From Bagarius yarrelli (taxonomy: Eukaryota; Chordata; Actinopteri; Siluriformes; Sisoridae): a stretch of DNA of 64,000 nucleotides. Shown here in pieces: positions 36,861-51,000 of this stretch; position 1 is the first letter of the stretch; each line of letters begins with the position of its first letter. A program made the translations under genes and the position numbers. The stretch spans positions 2,385,856 to 2,449,855 of the forward strand of contig VCAZ01000037.1 in NCBI GenBank assembly GCA_005784505.1, given 5' to 3'. Below the pieces are notes generated by a model. That model was not told where the DNA came from. It was given only the letters and a program-made list of their open reading frames with translations, and did no database searches.

Positions 36861-39800
36861 AGTTTGAAAGGTTCATAAGTTCTAAAAGTTTAAGCCATCA
36901 AACAACCGACCGAGTAAGCAGAGAGAACAACAGCGACTGCACTAAAACACAACCTTATTTAGCTTTAATTGCCTCTCTAACAAAACTGTACCTACGTTGG
37001 CAAATCCACAACTCTCTTGAAATAGATGTGCAACAATCCATCAGATCCACCGAGGTTCTTGACATCACCTGCGTCTCAGATATCCAACATTTCCTGCTGT
37101 AAATCTGACATTCCTCACTTTGCCTTCCTCTCCACCTGCTAGCTCTCGGAGAAAGCCAGTGTGTGGCTGCAGATTCCCGTTGCGTTCCTTTTGTAAGAAG
37201 GAGCCCAACCCCTCGCTCCCTCCCAGATTTTTCCATCGATGATCTCGCAGCTGGGGGAACCGATCCTCATTTTTTAGCTAGTTTTTTTGTGATACCAAGT
37301 TCATAAATTACCTTAAAGTGGCTTAATCTACGGTATGACAGGCCATTAAAAGTGAGAAGAAAATACTTTTTAGTATATAAAAGTCCTAAAACAGAGTAGA
37401 TATGTTAATATTTCGGGTAGGTTTAGGACCAGGTTAGTAAACAATCTTTAAGATGATGAGTGTGGGTAGCAAGGCGGATAAACGGTGAGATGTTCTGCAG
37501 TAAAAACGAGAGACCTAAACAAAGTAAAAGACTAAAACACCTCTGCATCACTGTTTTTAGGTAGAAATGAACCTGCTGTCAGCAGGGACACTTAAGGAAT
37601 TGTGGGTAATGCAAGAAAACTTTTTTAAGCATCATAAGAAGCTTTTTTTGTTTTAAATTAAAAATAAAATATTGCATTTTAAGTAGTAAATTAGTGTTTT
37701 TGATATTTGTAATTTCAATCTTATTAATGTATCTACTAATTAATTTTTTTTTTAATTTACATATAAAAATTTACATTTTTTTATTATTCTATTCTCTGTT
37801 TAAATATTTTTATCAAATGGTTTTTCTTTGGTTTCCTTTTTAACGTTTTTTTCCCCCCTAACATTTTTATTTTACTATCAGTGAATAAAAATAAAATTAG
37901 TTTTATGTCAGTTCGGTAAAACCTGAACTTAATGCAGTGTCTATTAACATGTATTAACATTATAGCATTCGAAAAAATTACGAATTAATTATGGAAAGAA
38001 GTCCTGGTACTTTCAAAATTTTAGATCAATTCAGACTTTTATACTTTTCTGTTTTTTATGATTATTCTTTTAAAAACAGGTTAAAACCGCACAGTGATTC
38101 TGTAAAAGATTCTTGTCACATCGCATTAGCTTGTAAAAAAAATCCATCCAACCAAATAATAAATTGGTTTTATGACATCATTCAGGAAACGAGTTCCCAG
38201 TAAACAAGAACTGTAAAACGGCCGTTAAACACATTCGGAGGGGTTCCGTCTTCATGCTGATTATTTCCACTTCAACTCATTCTTATTAAAGGCTGAACAG
38301 AACTTTATGTATGATGTCATAGGTGATAGAGATGAATTAAAATGTGAGAAATAGCTCTAGGCCCTTGGCTGCGTCGAGGCCACACTGCCGCATGGCTGGA
38401 ATCACATCCTTAATTAAGTTAGTGCTGTTACCCTGAGGTAAACTGCACTCAATTTTTCTTTAGCTTCATGAAAATTTTATCTGCTTTCGAAAAACATGTA
38501 AGTGTGTGTTCTATTGCGCCACCTTTCTGGTGTGCTGGTGAAAAATCTTTAAGACGAATACTGCTTAAAAAAAACTGCTATAACACACAAACATACGTTC
38601 GTAAAAAAAAATAAAAATAAAAAAATCAGACTTTTAATAAGAAAAATTTTACTTTCTGTGTGGAATGAGTCTCCAGTGCCAGTAATGAAAACGGTTTTAA
38701 CATGAAAGAATGACTTTGTACAGCTGCTATGATACAAGAGAACAACAAAACAGCTGCTGAAACCTTATCAGCACATTTCAACCAATCACAATACAGTCTG
38801 GTTCTTTTTGTAGTTCTCTACTTCACAGTATAAAGTGAGCGCAGTTGGCATTGCTGCAGGCAGGAAGGGTTTGTGCCAGGGTTTTAATGAGACCAAGCCA
38901 AATCTGAAATCTGGTGGTTCTCAGCTGACCCGCAGAGACGTGCGAGACACGCCGGCTCATAGGAGAAAGCGACGGCGGCGTGTCCAATCTGTCAAAAGCT
39001 GACTTTGCCAGTCTGTTGACGGGTGCAGAACGTTTTTTTTAGCTCAGTGTACTAACAGTCATTTTTGATTACATCCACTCATGTGCTAATTAAACCATTA
39101 GCATTTGTGTCTGGGAATTCGTATATTCCCACATGTGTATATATATATATATATATGGAGCAGAAGGATGAGGAGATTGGATGCAACAGACTTTTATTTA
39201 AGAATCACAAAGGAACCAACTACAGAAAACCAAAAATACAAACCAAGAAACAGGCGAACAGAAACTCTTAGAACTCTTAAATGTAACACCGCCTTATTTT
39301 ACTTGGTTAGCATTAGCATTACCAATAGCATTAACGATAACTTTAGCGATAATATTAGAATAAACCTTAGATCACCTCACCTCAACTTTAGTGTCTAACC
39401 AATATAATTGTGACTGAATGATTAAATCCACACAATCGCATGACACACTCTAGTGGCATGACTTTTCAGAAGTGTGGAGGTGATAATAGGAGACTAGATG
39501 TGGAATATGATGGATGTGAATGTCAGTTATCGCTAATCGTAGGTACCCCTTGATGTCTTGGATGTAGAAGCCTAAATGATCTGGAAATGAGCAGTGAAGT
39601 CTCTCAGTATACGCGTCTACTGCCACTAAAAGACATTTCAAAACACTCCAGCCATAAAAGCTCAAATGTCCGCAGTCTTAAATCCACTTAACCACCGCCT
39701 GGATCAATCACCAAGCTGCATATAAATGATGATATTACTGCGACTTGGCCGATGGCACGGAGCGGGTGCTTGACTATTAGCTTTATCCACCAAGCTAATT

Positions 39801-41959
39801 AAGCAACTGCTTGGAATGAATTTTCGACCTGCAAAAGTATTTAAATACTAACCCCTATAAATAACCTCTTGACTCAGTAGTCTGTATTGCTGTCCTAACA
39901 CTAACTTTGAGGTTAATATTAGTCAGGAGATAACTCACAATCCGATGCACCCACCACCATGTTTCACCCCATTGATAATTAATCACATAGTAGTTTATTA
40001 CTATTCCACTTTTTTATGTTCTTTTTATTTTTCTTTTAGTTCCTGGTTCTATCACTATAAAATGTGCAAAAAGATGATGCACTGTAAAGTGGGTCTGGTT
40101 ATTTGGACTAATTAAACACAACACTATTTAGAGAAGCACAGGTTATTTTTTTGGCTTTGACAGATTAGGAGTTGTCACACTCGAGAAAATCGTTTTAGAC
40201 ACCTTGTTTGTCTTGGTAATAGTGCCCTCTGGTGGGCTTATTTCTTTTTAAAAAACCCCGTCTTTTCTTTTTTTTTTTTTTTTTTTTTTTTTTGCTAATT
40301 AATATAAAATATTGAAGGCCTGCTGCTACTGCCTACATTCAGTGCCCAGATGTTTACTGGTTTTCTTTTTTAAACTTTAGGTTAATGAGACCCTTCTATG
40401 ACAGATGTTTAATTTGAGCTAGGCCTTCATCTGAAACGACTGCTAGTTTTGGAAGCTTGTGCCAATCCCCCACGACGCAGTCTCTGCAGAGAGAACATTC
40501 CATCTGTATCAGCGAATAGCAGCTGCCGCTTCTCCCCTGGCGCAAAGGCCCTCGTCGTGTTCTTCCCGAGAGAAAGAGCGGGAGCCGGGTGAAACCTATC
40601 AGAGGAAAACAGAATGTTCTGTCGCTCGGCGAGGTGGCACGTCGCCTGCAGAGACAGTTTTTAGACTCGACACTTCAAACTTTCCCCCTGGTGTTAGGGC
40701 CACCGATTTAGACAACTTGGGTCTTATGATTGCATGTGGAAGCGAAGTAGAAAAGGCATTTAAATTAGAGGTAGACGAGCAGTTAATTAGTGCAGCACAT
40801 CTTTAGAAGCAGGAGCCACAATCGAGACTCACTTGACGCGGTATAGTCTCGCAGGATATTCGGAAGACACCTAATGAAACAAGACATCACTGCAAACTTG
40901 TGACCAAATGTGAGAAGTGGTTATTGATCAGATCTCGCCTTGGTTCAAAGAGCTCACAGCTGAGGCCAGACGTTTACTGCCACCTTTCCTATCGTCAACA
41001 TTAAAGCCAAAAAAAGAACAGGAGTAAGAAAGAAAATAACCAACAATACCAACTGTGGAGTCAATAAAAGTATATGTTGGTCTATTTATCTTTTTTTCTC
41101 ATTTCAACACTGTCAGTACTGTTCTGCGTTATAACTTTAAAGAAAATGAAAAAATTCAAGCGTCTTTGGTAATAAAAGCTTCGGCCAGATTAACAAACAA
41201 CTTCCGAATAAAGAAAATAACAATAATTTTAACCAATTAAAAAACGATTAACGATTAAAAAAAACATGCTTCGATACTTCAGTGTGAATTAGTTGAGCAG
41301 AACCAGATTGTAGTACGATATTAAAAATAAAAATGGAAAATATTTGATGACTTTATCTGGTGTTAATCCCTTTTTTTTTTAATGCGCTGACATAATGCTG
41401 ATGCACACGATTCTCAAAACGGCCACAAGATGGCGCTGTACATGTTGGCTCAGATTTAATAAATCCAATAGCCAAAATTGGGAAAAGGCTTAAATTATTG
41501 GGAAAAATATCTGTTAAAACGATTATCAGTCAGTCTCTAATATTAATCTTTATTTCTGGAATCTTTTAGTTGGACCACGATTCGGTAAACGCAGTTACAA
41601 TACAATATGAAGTGGAATAAAAACCTTTAGAACTTTTGAGCACATGGAAAAAAACGTGTTGTCTGTGACGGCTCGGTTTACACAGTGGATTTGGTGCAAT
41701 GCCGAAGAAACACTGCCCCACTACTGGGTAGGAGACGATATAGATCGGTATGAGACGGGTGCTGACAAAAGAAATGCGAGACACAAGGTCACTGCTCTGA
41801 ATCTGGCGTCAGACATTTAGTCAGTCAGGCAATCTTTGGTTATGCACTTTATGTCTATTCTGTTTAGTGGCTCTTTGTTGTTTTGTGGAATTCTATGTTT
41901 TGTGTAGCACCAGGGGGTCCTGGAGAAACGTTATTTCATCTCACTGTGTACTGCATTTG

Positions 41960-42010
<51 letters not shown>

Positions 42011-45000
42011 TGAAATGACAATAAAGCTCCTTGAACCTGAACTTGGTAGAAACTGTGCTAGGTTTATACTGCAGTTTATAAACCCACAAATTCTGTGGAT
42101 ATACAGGCAGCTGCCACTTTATTAGTGGGACAGTTAAGCATACAGGCTGTTCTATTCGTATCGGGAATTGAGCCCAGAATTGAGCTGAAACGCAACAGAA
42201 TCAAGTCAAAACACAACGGAATAAAATAGGAACACCAAGGAATTAAGCCAAAAACACAACAGAATTCAACTAAAACACAATGGAATCAAAGCAAAACACT
42301 ACAGAAACAAGCCGAGGCACTATGGGAACAAGCTGAAATACAACAGAATCAAACTGAAACACAGGGGAAACAAGCCAGAACACAACAGAATCAAGTTAAA
42401 ACACCAAATAATCAACCAAAAACACAATGGAACCAAACCGAAACACAGTGGAATCAAGCCGAAACACAACAGAAACAACCGGACAAAATACAACTGAATT
42501 GAGCCGAAACACCATGGAATCAAGCCGGAACAACAGAATCAAGGTAAAACACAAAGGAATCAAGGTAAAACAAACAAAATGAGGTAAAAAAAACCCCACA
42601 GGGTCAAGCTGAAACACAACAGAATCAACCTAATACAAAATGGAAGGAAACCGGAATGCAACACAATCAAGCCAAAACACAACAGATTTAAATCAGAACA
42701 CAATGAAATCAAACCGAAACACAACAGCATCAACTAGAAACACCACAGAGTCAAGCTGGAGGCGCCACAGAATCAAGTCAAAACACAACAGAATCAAATC
42801 CGAAACACAATGGAATTAAGCCGAAACACTACACAATCAAGCCGAAACACAAGAGAAAAAACAAGACAAAATACAAATAAATTGAGCCAAAACACCACGG
42901 AATCAAGCCGGAACAACAGAATCAAACTGATACAAAATGGAATGAAATGGAATGGAAAGAATCAAGTTAAAACGCCACACAATCTAGCCAGAACACAGCA
43001 GAATTGAACATTGAAATCAAGCCGAAACACACTGGAATCAGGTAGAAACACCACAGAGTCAAGCTGGAGGCGCCACGAAATCAAGCCGAAACGCAACAAA
43101 ATCAAACCAAAACACAATACTTACAAAATCCTCATTGAATTAAATGTGTAGATTTTCTATTTCCACTGTATCTAGAATGATAGAATGATCATAATTGATG
43201 AGCTTTGGACAGAAAATTCATTTTGTTGTCAATTAAACAGAGCTCGTTCTAACCGAGCATGAGGAGACATCTTAACGATTTATGAATTGTAACAATTAAT
43301 TGGTGTGAAATTGAATGAAAAACTTACCACCGGGTGTAATCGTGAACTCCAGAGTGGCTTTTATGAGTGTAAATGATATTAACCTTGGTTTAATTAAAAT
43401 TGTGCAGGATATTAAGAGTAATTATGGCTTAGTGTGTGTGTGTGTGTGGGGGGGGGATTTAATGCTGGGTAGACACCTCACTCCAGTCTAATATCTTGCG
43501 GTGTGAATCACGTCTTATCATATCAAGTCAAACACTGAACAGGGTTAATCCCAGAGTCTCAGATCAATAAATCTCACTCGGATAAAGGTGCCGTTTGCTT
43601 TCTGAGGTAATTCCTTCACTTCATCTCAGACCGAACACAACGAACTGTGGCGGAGATTTTGTTTTAAATTGGAGGCAGGGATCAGTTTGTGAAATCACGG
43701 TGCCAAATTAATCAAACAGCGGTGAAGATGAACGTCAGTGCAATATGTTAAGTGCTTAATGTCACAGATGTTGCTCGTAGGAAGGTTATTAACTGTAGAA
43801 AAAAAAAAACATTTTAATGCTCATATTTGGCTGCATCTAAGTGCAGGAGAGGTGAAGCTACAAATAAAACAATGAACTACATAAAAGAGACATAAAATAG
43901 CACAGCATGAAGGTCCAGTCCAACTATTTTGTCATGATATTTTATCCATACAGGAAACCACATTGCATTTTGTCTATAATATAGTTATTTATTAGCTATA
44001 GTATTGTAGAGTAACTTTACTGTAGAACATGTGATAAAATTGACTGTGTTTTTAAATAGTACATTGCAATAATGTGGTGATTTGTTGTGGTTATTCTACT
44101 AAACTTGTTAAAGTAACACTATATATAGGGTTTTTATAGCATAACATATCATACTATATAAATGGATCAATGCAACACACACACACAAAATCCCTAAAAT
44201 AAATAAAAGCAAACAACACGTTAACAAACTGTTTCATTTTTATTGCTTATTTTTGTTGAAAATGGGGCAGCACGGTGGCTTAGTGGCACTGTTGCCTCAC
44301 AGCAAGGAGGCCCGGGTTCGAGTTTGCATGTTCTCCCCGTGCTTGCGTGTGTTTACTCCGGGTAGTCTGGCTTCCTCCCACAGTCCAAAAACATGTATGA
44401 TCGATTGATTCTAATCATAGGAGTGAGTGTGTGTATGTGTGGCCCTGTGATAGACTGGTGACCTGTCCAGGGTGTACCCCTCCTGCCCTTCGCCCTTGCA
44501 GAGGCGGCTGGTATAGACTCCAGCAGATCCCCGTGACCCGAATTAGGGTATAAGCAGGTATAGAAAATGAATGAATGAATTTTTGTTAAAAATCTTTGCT
44601 GCATTGTAGATAATTTGCCAAATCAATAACTCGATATTGGTGTCCACAAATAGTATTCACATGCACAAAATGCCAGATAGTTGTTTTGCAATAGGATGCA
44701 CTAACCGACAAGAGACAAGCCTGGGTTATGCTTCTACAAAATCCAATCTGAGAAAAAAAACCCTTAAAAATGTATAGATTTGTGCCATTAAACATGCCTC
44801 TGTCCCTGGGAGAACAATCAATGGCAGTCATTACAGTAAACACGTATTTGCAGTGAATATTTTCTCGAAAGATATTTGGGTTGTAATAATATATTTGTAA
44901 ACTTTTGTACGCTTTCACCCTGGTGTCAGTTTAAGGTGAGGGATTCTACACAAGATAGATGTAAACATTGATGACGTGGAGATCTGGCAGGGACCTGGTG

Positions 45001-48000
45001 GCTTTTATTTGACTGAAAGACGGCACAGGTTGCTGTTTATAGTCCTTTATATAGTATAGTTCTATAGTTTCTATAGCAAACTAAATACTTGAGTAAATGC
45101 TATAATATGATACACTATACCAGTCTTTTAGCAGGGCTGGACTCGGACCAAAAAATCGGCCCTGGTCTTTCGGCCCAGACCAGCCCTCTATTATGACAGA
45201 TACACTGATACTGCAAACTCAAAGAGCCCAAAGGGGGAGTTGCTTATAGATGTGATTGGGTCAGTCCAATGGCAGTTAAGAAAAGTACCAATCGGCTGCT
45301 GAGTTAATGTCACATGGGTCGGTTGGTCTGGAAAAAAAAATCCTATGTCGTCTTTTTGTTCAAAAATCCGTTACACCGCCCCACAAACCCTAACACCATC
45401 AACTAATTAAGCAGAAAATAGAACAGGCTGATAAGAGTTCTATGTGTCAATGAGACAAAAACAGTATGAGTATCTCGGCCCAATGGGAAAATGCTCTGAA
45501 AATGCACCAGATGGCCAGTCCGCCTCGTCTTCTTGTTTACTTTGGTAACTTGTAAAGTATACTACAGTATTTACTACAGTTAATATGATATTCTGAATTA
45601 AGATTTAATAAATACTATAATATACTACACTATTTTATAATATTTTTTCATTGGCTATTTCTCTGTTTTAGAGTCCGGCAATGATTTTGAACAAGTAAAT
45701 CGCATGTGAACCTAAAGCCGAAGCTTAAAAATAAGCAACTTAACGACAGAAACGAAGAGACAAAACCGCTACTCCACTAGGGGGCCACGGAAAGTGTTAG
45801 CTTAGTGGTTAAGGTACTGATGAGAAGATTGTTGGTTAAGTTCCCAACACCACCAAGATGACACTGCTGTGGTTCTAAGAAAAGCTCTTAACCCTCAACT
45901 GCTCATTGTACTAAAAAAAATAGATAAATTTAAGTTGTTCCAGACAAAAAGAATGTAAAAATAAGAGTAATCTGTCAGCAGTGGGCGGGGATTCAGTGAC
46001 ATTAGCATATACTTTTTACATATACTCTATCCCATCCCAGTAAGTTGGGCGTCAGGGCACAGAGTTGGCTATGATACAGCGCCCCCGGAGTAGGAAGGTT
46101 TAGGGTCTTGCTTACGGACCCAACAATGCCTGGCTGGCTGCCTAGGGCTTGAACTCAGGTCATCCTGGTGTTCAGATCAACAATTTAACACACCTTAACC
46201 ATTTGAGCCACCACTGCACTATTCTCTGGAACTTTATGAATTCTTTTTTATTCTCTATGTTTGCTTGGAGCTTTTGCACCTGTGACTCACCTTCTACCAC
46301 GTAAATAGCCTAAAGGATTTGCAGCTCTTAAATAAAAGGTGATTCACCCATGCATTAATGGATCATTTTTGAAAGAGAACATTTCTATTGGAGTCTGGTT
46401 CTTCCATCCAAATGACTTTGAAGTAACAGAAGAAAAGGAACCTAATCTCAGGTCTGTACCAGTGACCCTGGAGTGATGTGTCATGGTGCCCACATGCAGA
46501 AATATGACTATTTGTTTGAGAAAGGTAATGTGAAAATGATAGGCCAAATAATGTGACTAAACAGTGTAGGCTATACAAATAAGAATAATTCTAACAACAT
46601 CCATGACCAATAAATTTATTAATTATTACTCATATGGCTGATCGTAATCAGAGCTACCAATTGTGGAAGTCTGGACAAAATGAAAGTTATCTGTTTTTGC
46701 TCGGACATTGTGTTCAGATCAAATTTGCCTTTTTTATGTTTTCTCGATGCCCTCTGTCTTATTAAGGTCTGCTGTACAATTAAATACTTTAATGTGCTGC
46801 AAAATCTGCTTAATAATTTTTTTCTAAAATTAGCCGATTTAATAATAATAAGATACTTTTATAATATAATTTAAACCAGTTGTGGAAGGTCAATATGGGC
46901 GTTGCGGTCCCCCCAAAAAGAAAGCTACATATCAAGGTAACAATCAGTTAAATATATAAATTACAAATTAATAACAAAATAAAACCAACAACTATTCCAG
47001 TATGTCATACTATCCTTATTGAAAATGTTACTGAGAATGTTACTGTAATACAATACTGTATTTCGTTTGTTCCGCAAAAATGAGTGTATATGTACGTCTG
47101 TAAACTTTTAAAAAGCATGTGATTTAAAGGGTGACCTTCAATTGGCTTAACTTTCCAACCGGGCTCAGAGTATTATGCCCCAAACCCTCATACTTTTGTT
47201 GATAGGGAATAAATATTGTTTTTATACTTTTGGTCTTATGTGATTGGACCGATGAAAAGTAAGTCATGCCTTTTGTTGTTTTCTTTTTTAGTCCTTTTTA
47301 GTATTACGGCTGAATTGATTGACTTGATTGGCTGAATTATTCGAATGATTATCTTGATGACTTAATTACTGATAATAAACCCACATTACACTCAAATACA
47401 CTTTAACGTGAACATTCAATCATCTTCTATACCCGCTTATTCCCTCATTCGGGGTCACGAGGATCTGCTGGAGTCTATCCCAGCGTCTCTGAAAGGGTGA
47501 AAAGCAGGATGGGGACACCCTGGACAGGTCGCCAGTCCATCACCGGGCTACACACACACTCACACTCACTCCTATACATGTTTTTGGACTGTAAGAGGAA
47601 GAACCCGGAGTAAACCCTTGCAAGCACGGGAAAAACATGCATACTCCACAGAGAAAGACCCCTGCCTGGGAATCGAACCTGCGCTAACCATTTAACCACT
47701 GTGCTGCCTCTTAACATGAACAATTTCAACATTTTAACCAGCAGTAATGTAGGATCATCACCATTAACTCGTTACAGTCCTGCATAACTGATTTTTCAGT
47801 TTTTGCGCCCTCCCAAATAAAGTTAAACTTTTCCATTGTGGGTGCAGGTTTTTCATTCCACCCAAATTGAACATGATACCCTTGATTCCACCAGTTTACT
47901 GTATGGTAATGGTGTCAATGCAACGACACAATGCTTAAACCTAACTTGATTTTTGAATGTGTTCTATGGACTATTATTTACCGTAACAGTGAAAGACAAT

Positions 48001-51000
48001 ATCCTCTCTCTGCCTGTTACTCACTATCGATCCCGTCCTATAATGTGTACATGCTTTCATGCCAGGAATGCAATTATTTTGAGGGACGAAGTCTAGAGTG
48101 CACAAAAGACAAATGCTTTTCCTTCTAATTAAAAGAAGCACAACATTAACGTGAACAAGATCCTTCTGGAAATGAATCAAAGCCGTATCGTTTCCAGACG
48201 TCTCTCCTGCAAACTCTCCTAAATTGCAATTTCATTTATCGCTCCACTTCCTGAAAGCAAACCGGCTCGCCCTGGCGGCAATGTTCACATGTGGTACCTG
48301 AGGATTCATACATTTTTAATGTCTCTTAGGGATGGAGCAGAATGGCAGGCTTCGATCCTTGATACTCAGCTGTAAAACAATGCCTGGTCACTGCAAGGGC
48401 AGGACAGAGTTTACCACCCACATAAAAAACATCCATATTCTATATATAAAAAAGTGTTTAGCAAGCGGAATGTAATATATGGTAAGAAAAAGAAAGTGGG
48501 GGGGAGTAAAAATGTATTAAAATTACAGCATATGGCAGACGCTCTTAGCTAAAGTAATGTACATTTAGGTATTTTGTTATCCAATTGAGTGCTAAGGGCC
48601 TTGCTATGGGGCCCCGCTTGGTGGTGCTGGAAATTGAACACCTGATCTTCCGAGCAGCACGTTAACTACTTAACTACTAGGAAGTCTGCTTCCCAGCGCA
48701 CTTCCTGTTGCAGACTTTAACTACAATAACTGCGATGACCTCAACCCAGTCTGGCTACAGGTGTCAACAATGATAACTCAAGGTGTCAGACATTACAAGG
48801 ACTGAAACAAAAGGTTTATGCATGTATATACAAAGGGTACTTTGACTTATGAGTGTCCCAACTAACGAGTTTTTCAAGGTACGAGCCATCTCTCAACCGA
48901 TTTTTTGCTTTGACTTGCGAGCTAAAATTCGAGTTTGAGCCCGCTTCAGACACCCAACCGCTAGTTGGCCACAGTGAACGCCATGACATCCGCCCAGCAT
49001 CCTGTGTCTCACTCGATAGCTAGTCAGACACGCGCGTTAGCAAGTGTGTTAGCAAGTGGAGTCGTCTGATCTCCAAGGTAAATGCTGTACATTATACTTA
49101 AAAAAACAGTTTATTCCAGTACATCCCATTGTAGTGTTTTTATACAATATTCGTTATTTATAAGTTTATTTTTATCTTATTTAAAACAAAAACTATCATC
49201 AGAGGACAAAATTGATATCGACAACTTATGCACCTTTTTTTTTGTCTTTTGTCAATTTTTTTTAATTTGAATAATTATATAAGGTATTAGATGTAAAATT
49301 GTGTAATCTATGTGGGGCCATATTTGCTAAATTATGAGGCTTAAGTTCTGCCTGATATTTAATGCGGAACACATTTACATTTCTGGCATTTGGCAGACGT
49401 CCTTAATTATTTCATTTAATTGCACAGTTGAGGATTAAGGGCCCAGCAATGGCAGCATGGCGGTGCTGGGAACTGAACCCATCATTAGCAGCACAACAAC
49501 TTAACCACTGATAATAGTTATATATAGTATGTAATATTAAAAACAGCTATTTTTTTCACTGTTACACAATTAAATAATAATACACAGTCTACTGCATTTT
49601 TACAGATTGCTAAAAAAAATAAGTATTCTAGAGTATTTTTTGAAAAAGAAATACCCCCAATTGTAAGTATTCAAAACAATAAAAAAATTTAAGAGTATTA
49701 CCAAAAAAGCTGTGGTTAAGGAACCGTCACCATACATTTATTTCATTTTTTTATACAACTGAGCATTTGAGTGTTAAGGGCCTTGTTCTGGGGGTCAGTG
49801 GTGACAGTTTGGTGGTGCTGGGAATTAAACCCATGATCTTCTGAGAAGCACACGTTGATAGCTTTTCCTGCAATTTGAATTAAAATGTAAATACAGGCTA
49901 TTCAGATAGAAAGAAAGAAAGAAAGTTATTTTAAATATTCCAAAATGATAAAACCCATAAAGCTGTCCAAATTTTGTAAGTTTAATATTAAAAGTAAGAT
50001 GAAGATCTGATACTGAGACAGGAGCAAAAAAAAACCCCAGACTTTAAATGAAGGGGACAAAATCCCCACATTCATTACTCACATCACTGGCGCATTTTAT
50101 TGAAATGCAAACTTTCGAACACACACTGCGCTGGAGGTGAGAACTTTCCAGACTAGTCCGTTCAATCACTTTTATACTCGATATGAGACATATAAAAAAA
50201 AAAATGTCACTGTGGAAAAAGATACTGGGATCAACGCTGAGGTTTATATATCTTTAACTCTTTAAAGAATTTGTCTTAAAGAAACTTTGCGTGAAAAAAA
50301 TCTTAGCATAATAACCTGTAGCTGATTAAAGCTTATAGATTCGGGGTATTAAAATTTAAGCTTTGGACACATTATTAGATCTAAAATCTGTGTAGTTAAT
50401 AGATATGTCACAATATAAAGGAATACTTATTATTTTACACACATTCTTATGAATTAGGTTAAAATTAATTGATAGCATATGGAAATTGTTCAACTTAGAA
50501 ACACTACATTACAATAAATTTGGGCTTGTTATTATTTTAATTGTTTTTCAAGTATAGAAGGAAAAAATAATCCAAAGGTGAAGGATAACAGAACGAAAGC
50601 ATTTCAAATTATTTATTATAATCAGCATGTTAAGATATTTTTTATATAGAATCCCTGAACAACCTATTCATTTTTTCTTTTTATATTTGTAGTTATTATT
50701 ATTTTAAGGTTACATTAACTGCATTTGGCGGCCGCCCTTGTCCAAAGCGACTTACATTTATCTCTTTGATACAACTGAGCGATTGGGGGTTAAGGGCCTT
50801 GCACAGTGGTGTCTTGGTGGTGCTGGGAATCAAACCCTGGTAATTCTGGTATCAGTCCAACACCTTAACCACTAAGCCACCACTTCCCCTTGAGGTTGTA
50901 TGTTATTTGGTCGGGTAACTGATTTTACTTAGTGAGATAAGATTAGTTACATAAAGAACGATAACGTCGAAACAATTTAACATTGAATCAAAAAAATGAA

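Noticed and set aside
40459..40806. 115-codon plus-strand open frame, relatively GC-rich
   Set aside because: No domain or family recognised, no splice partners, and it lies antisense in an asic3 intron. Might be conserved non-coding DNA.
42320..42617. Repetitive minus-strand frames rich in FRLDSVVF-like units
   Set aside because: By-product of a minisatellite whose unit length is near a multiple of three; not a repeat protein.
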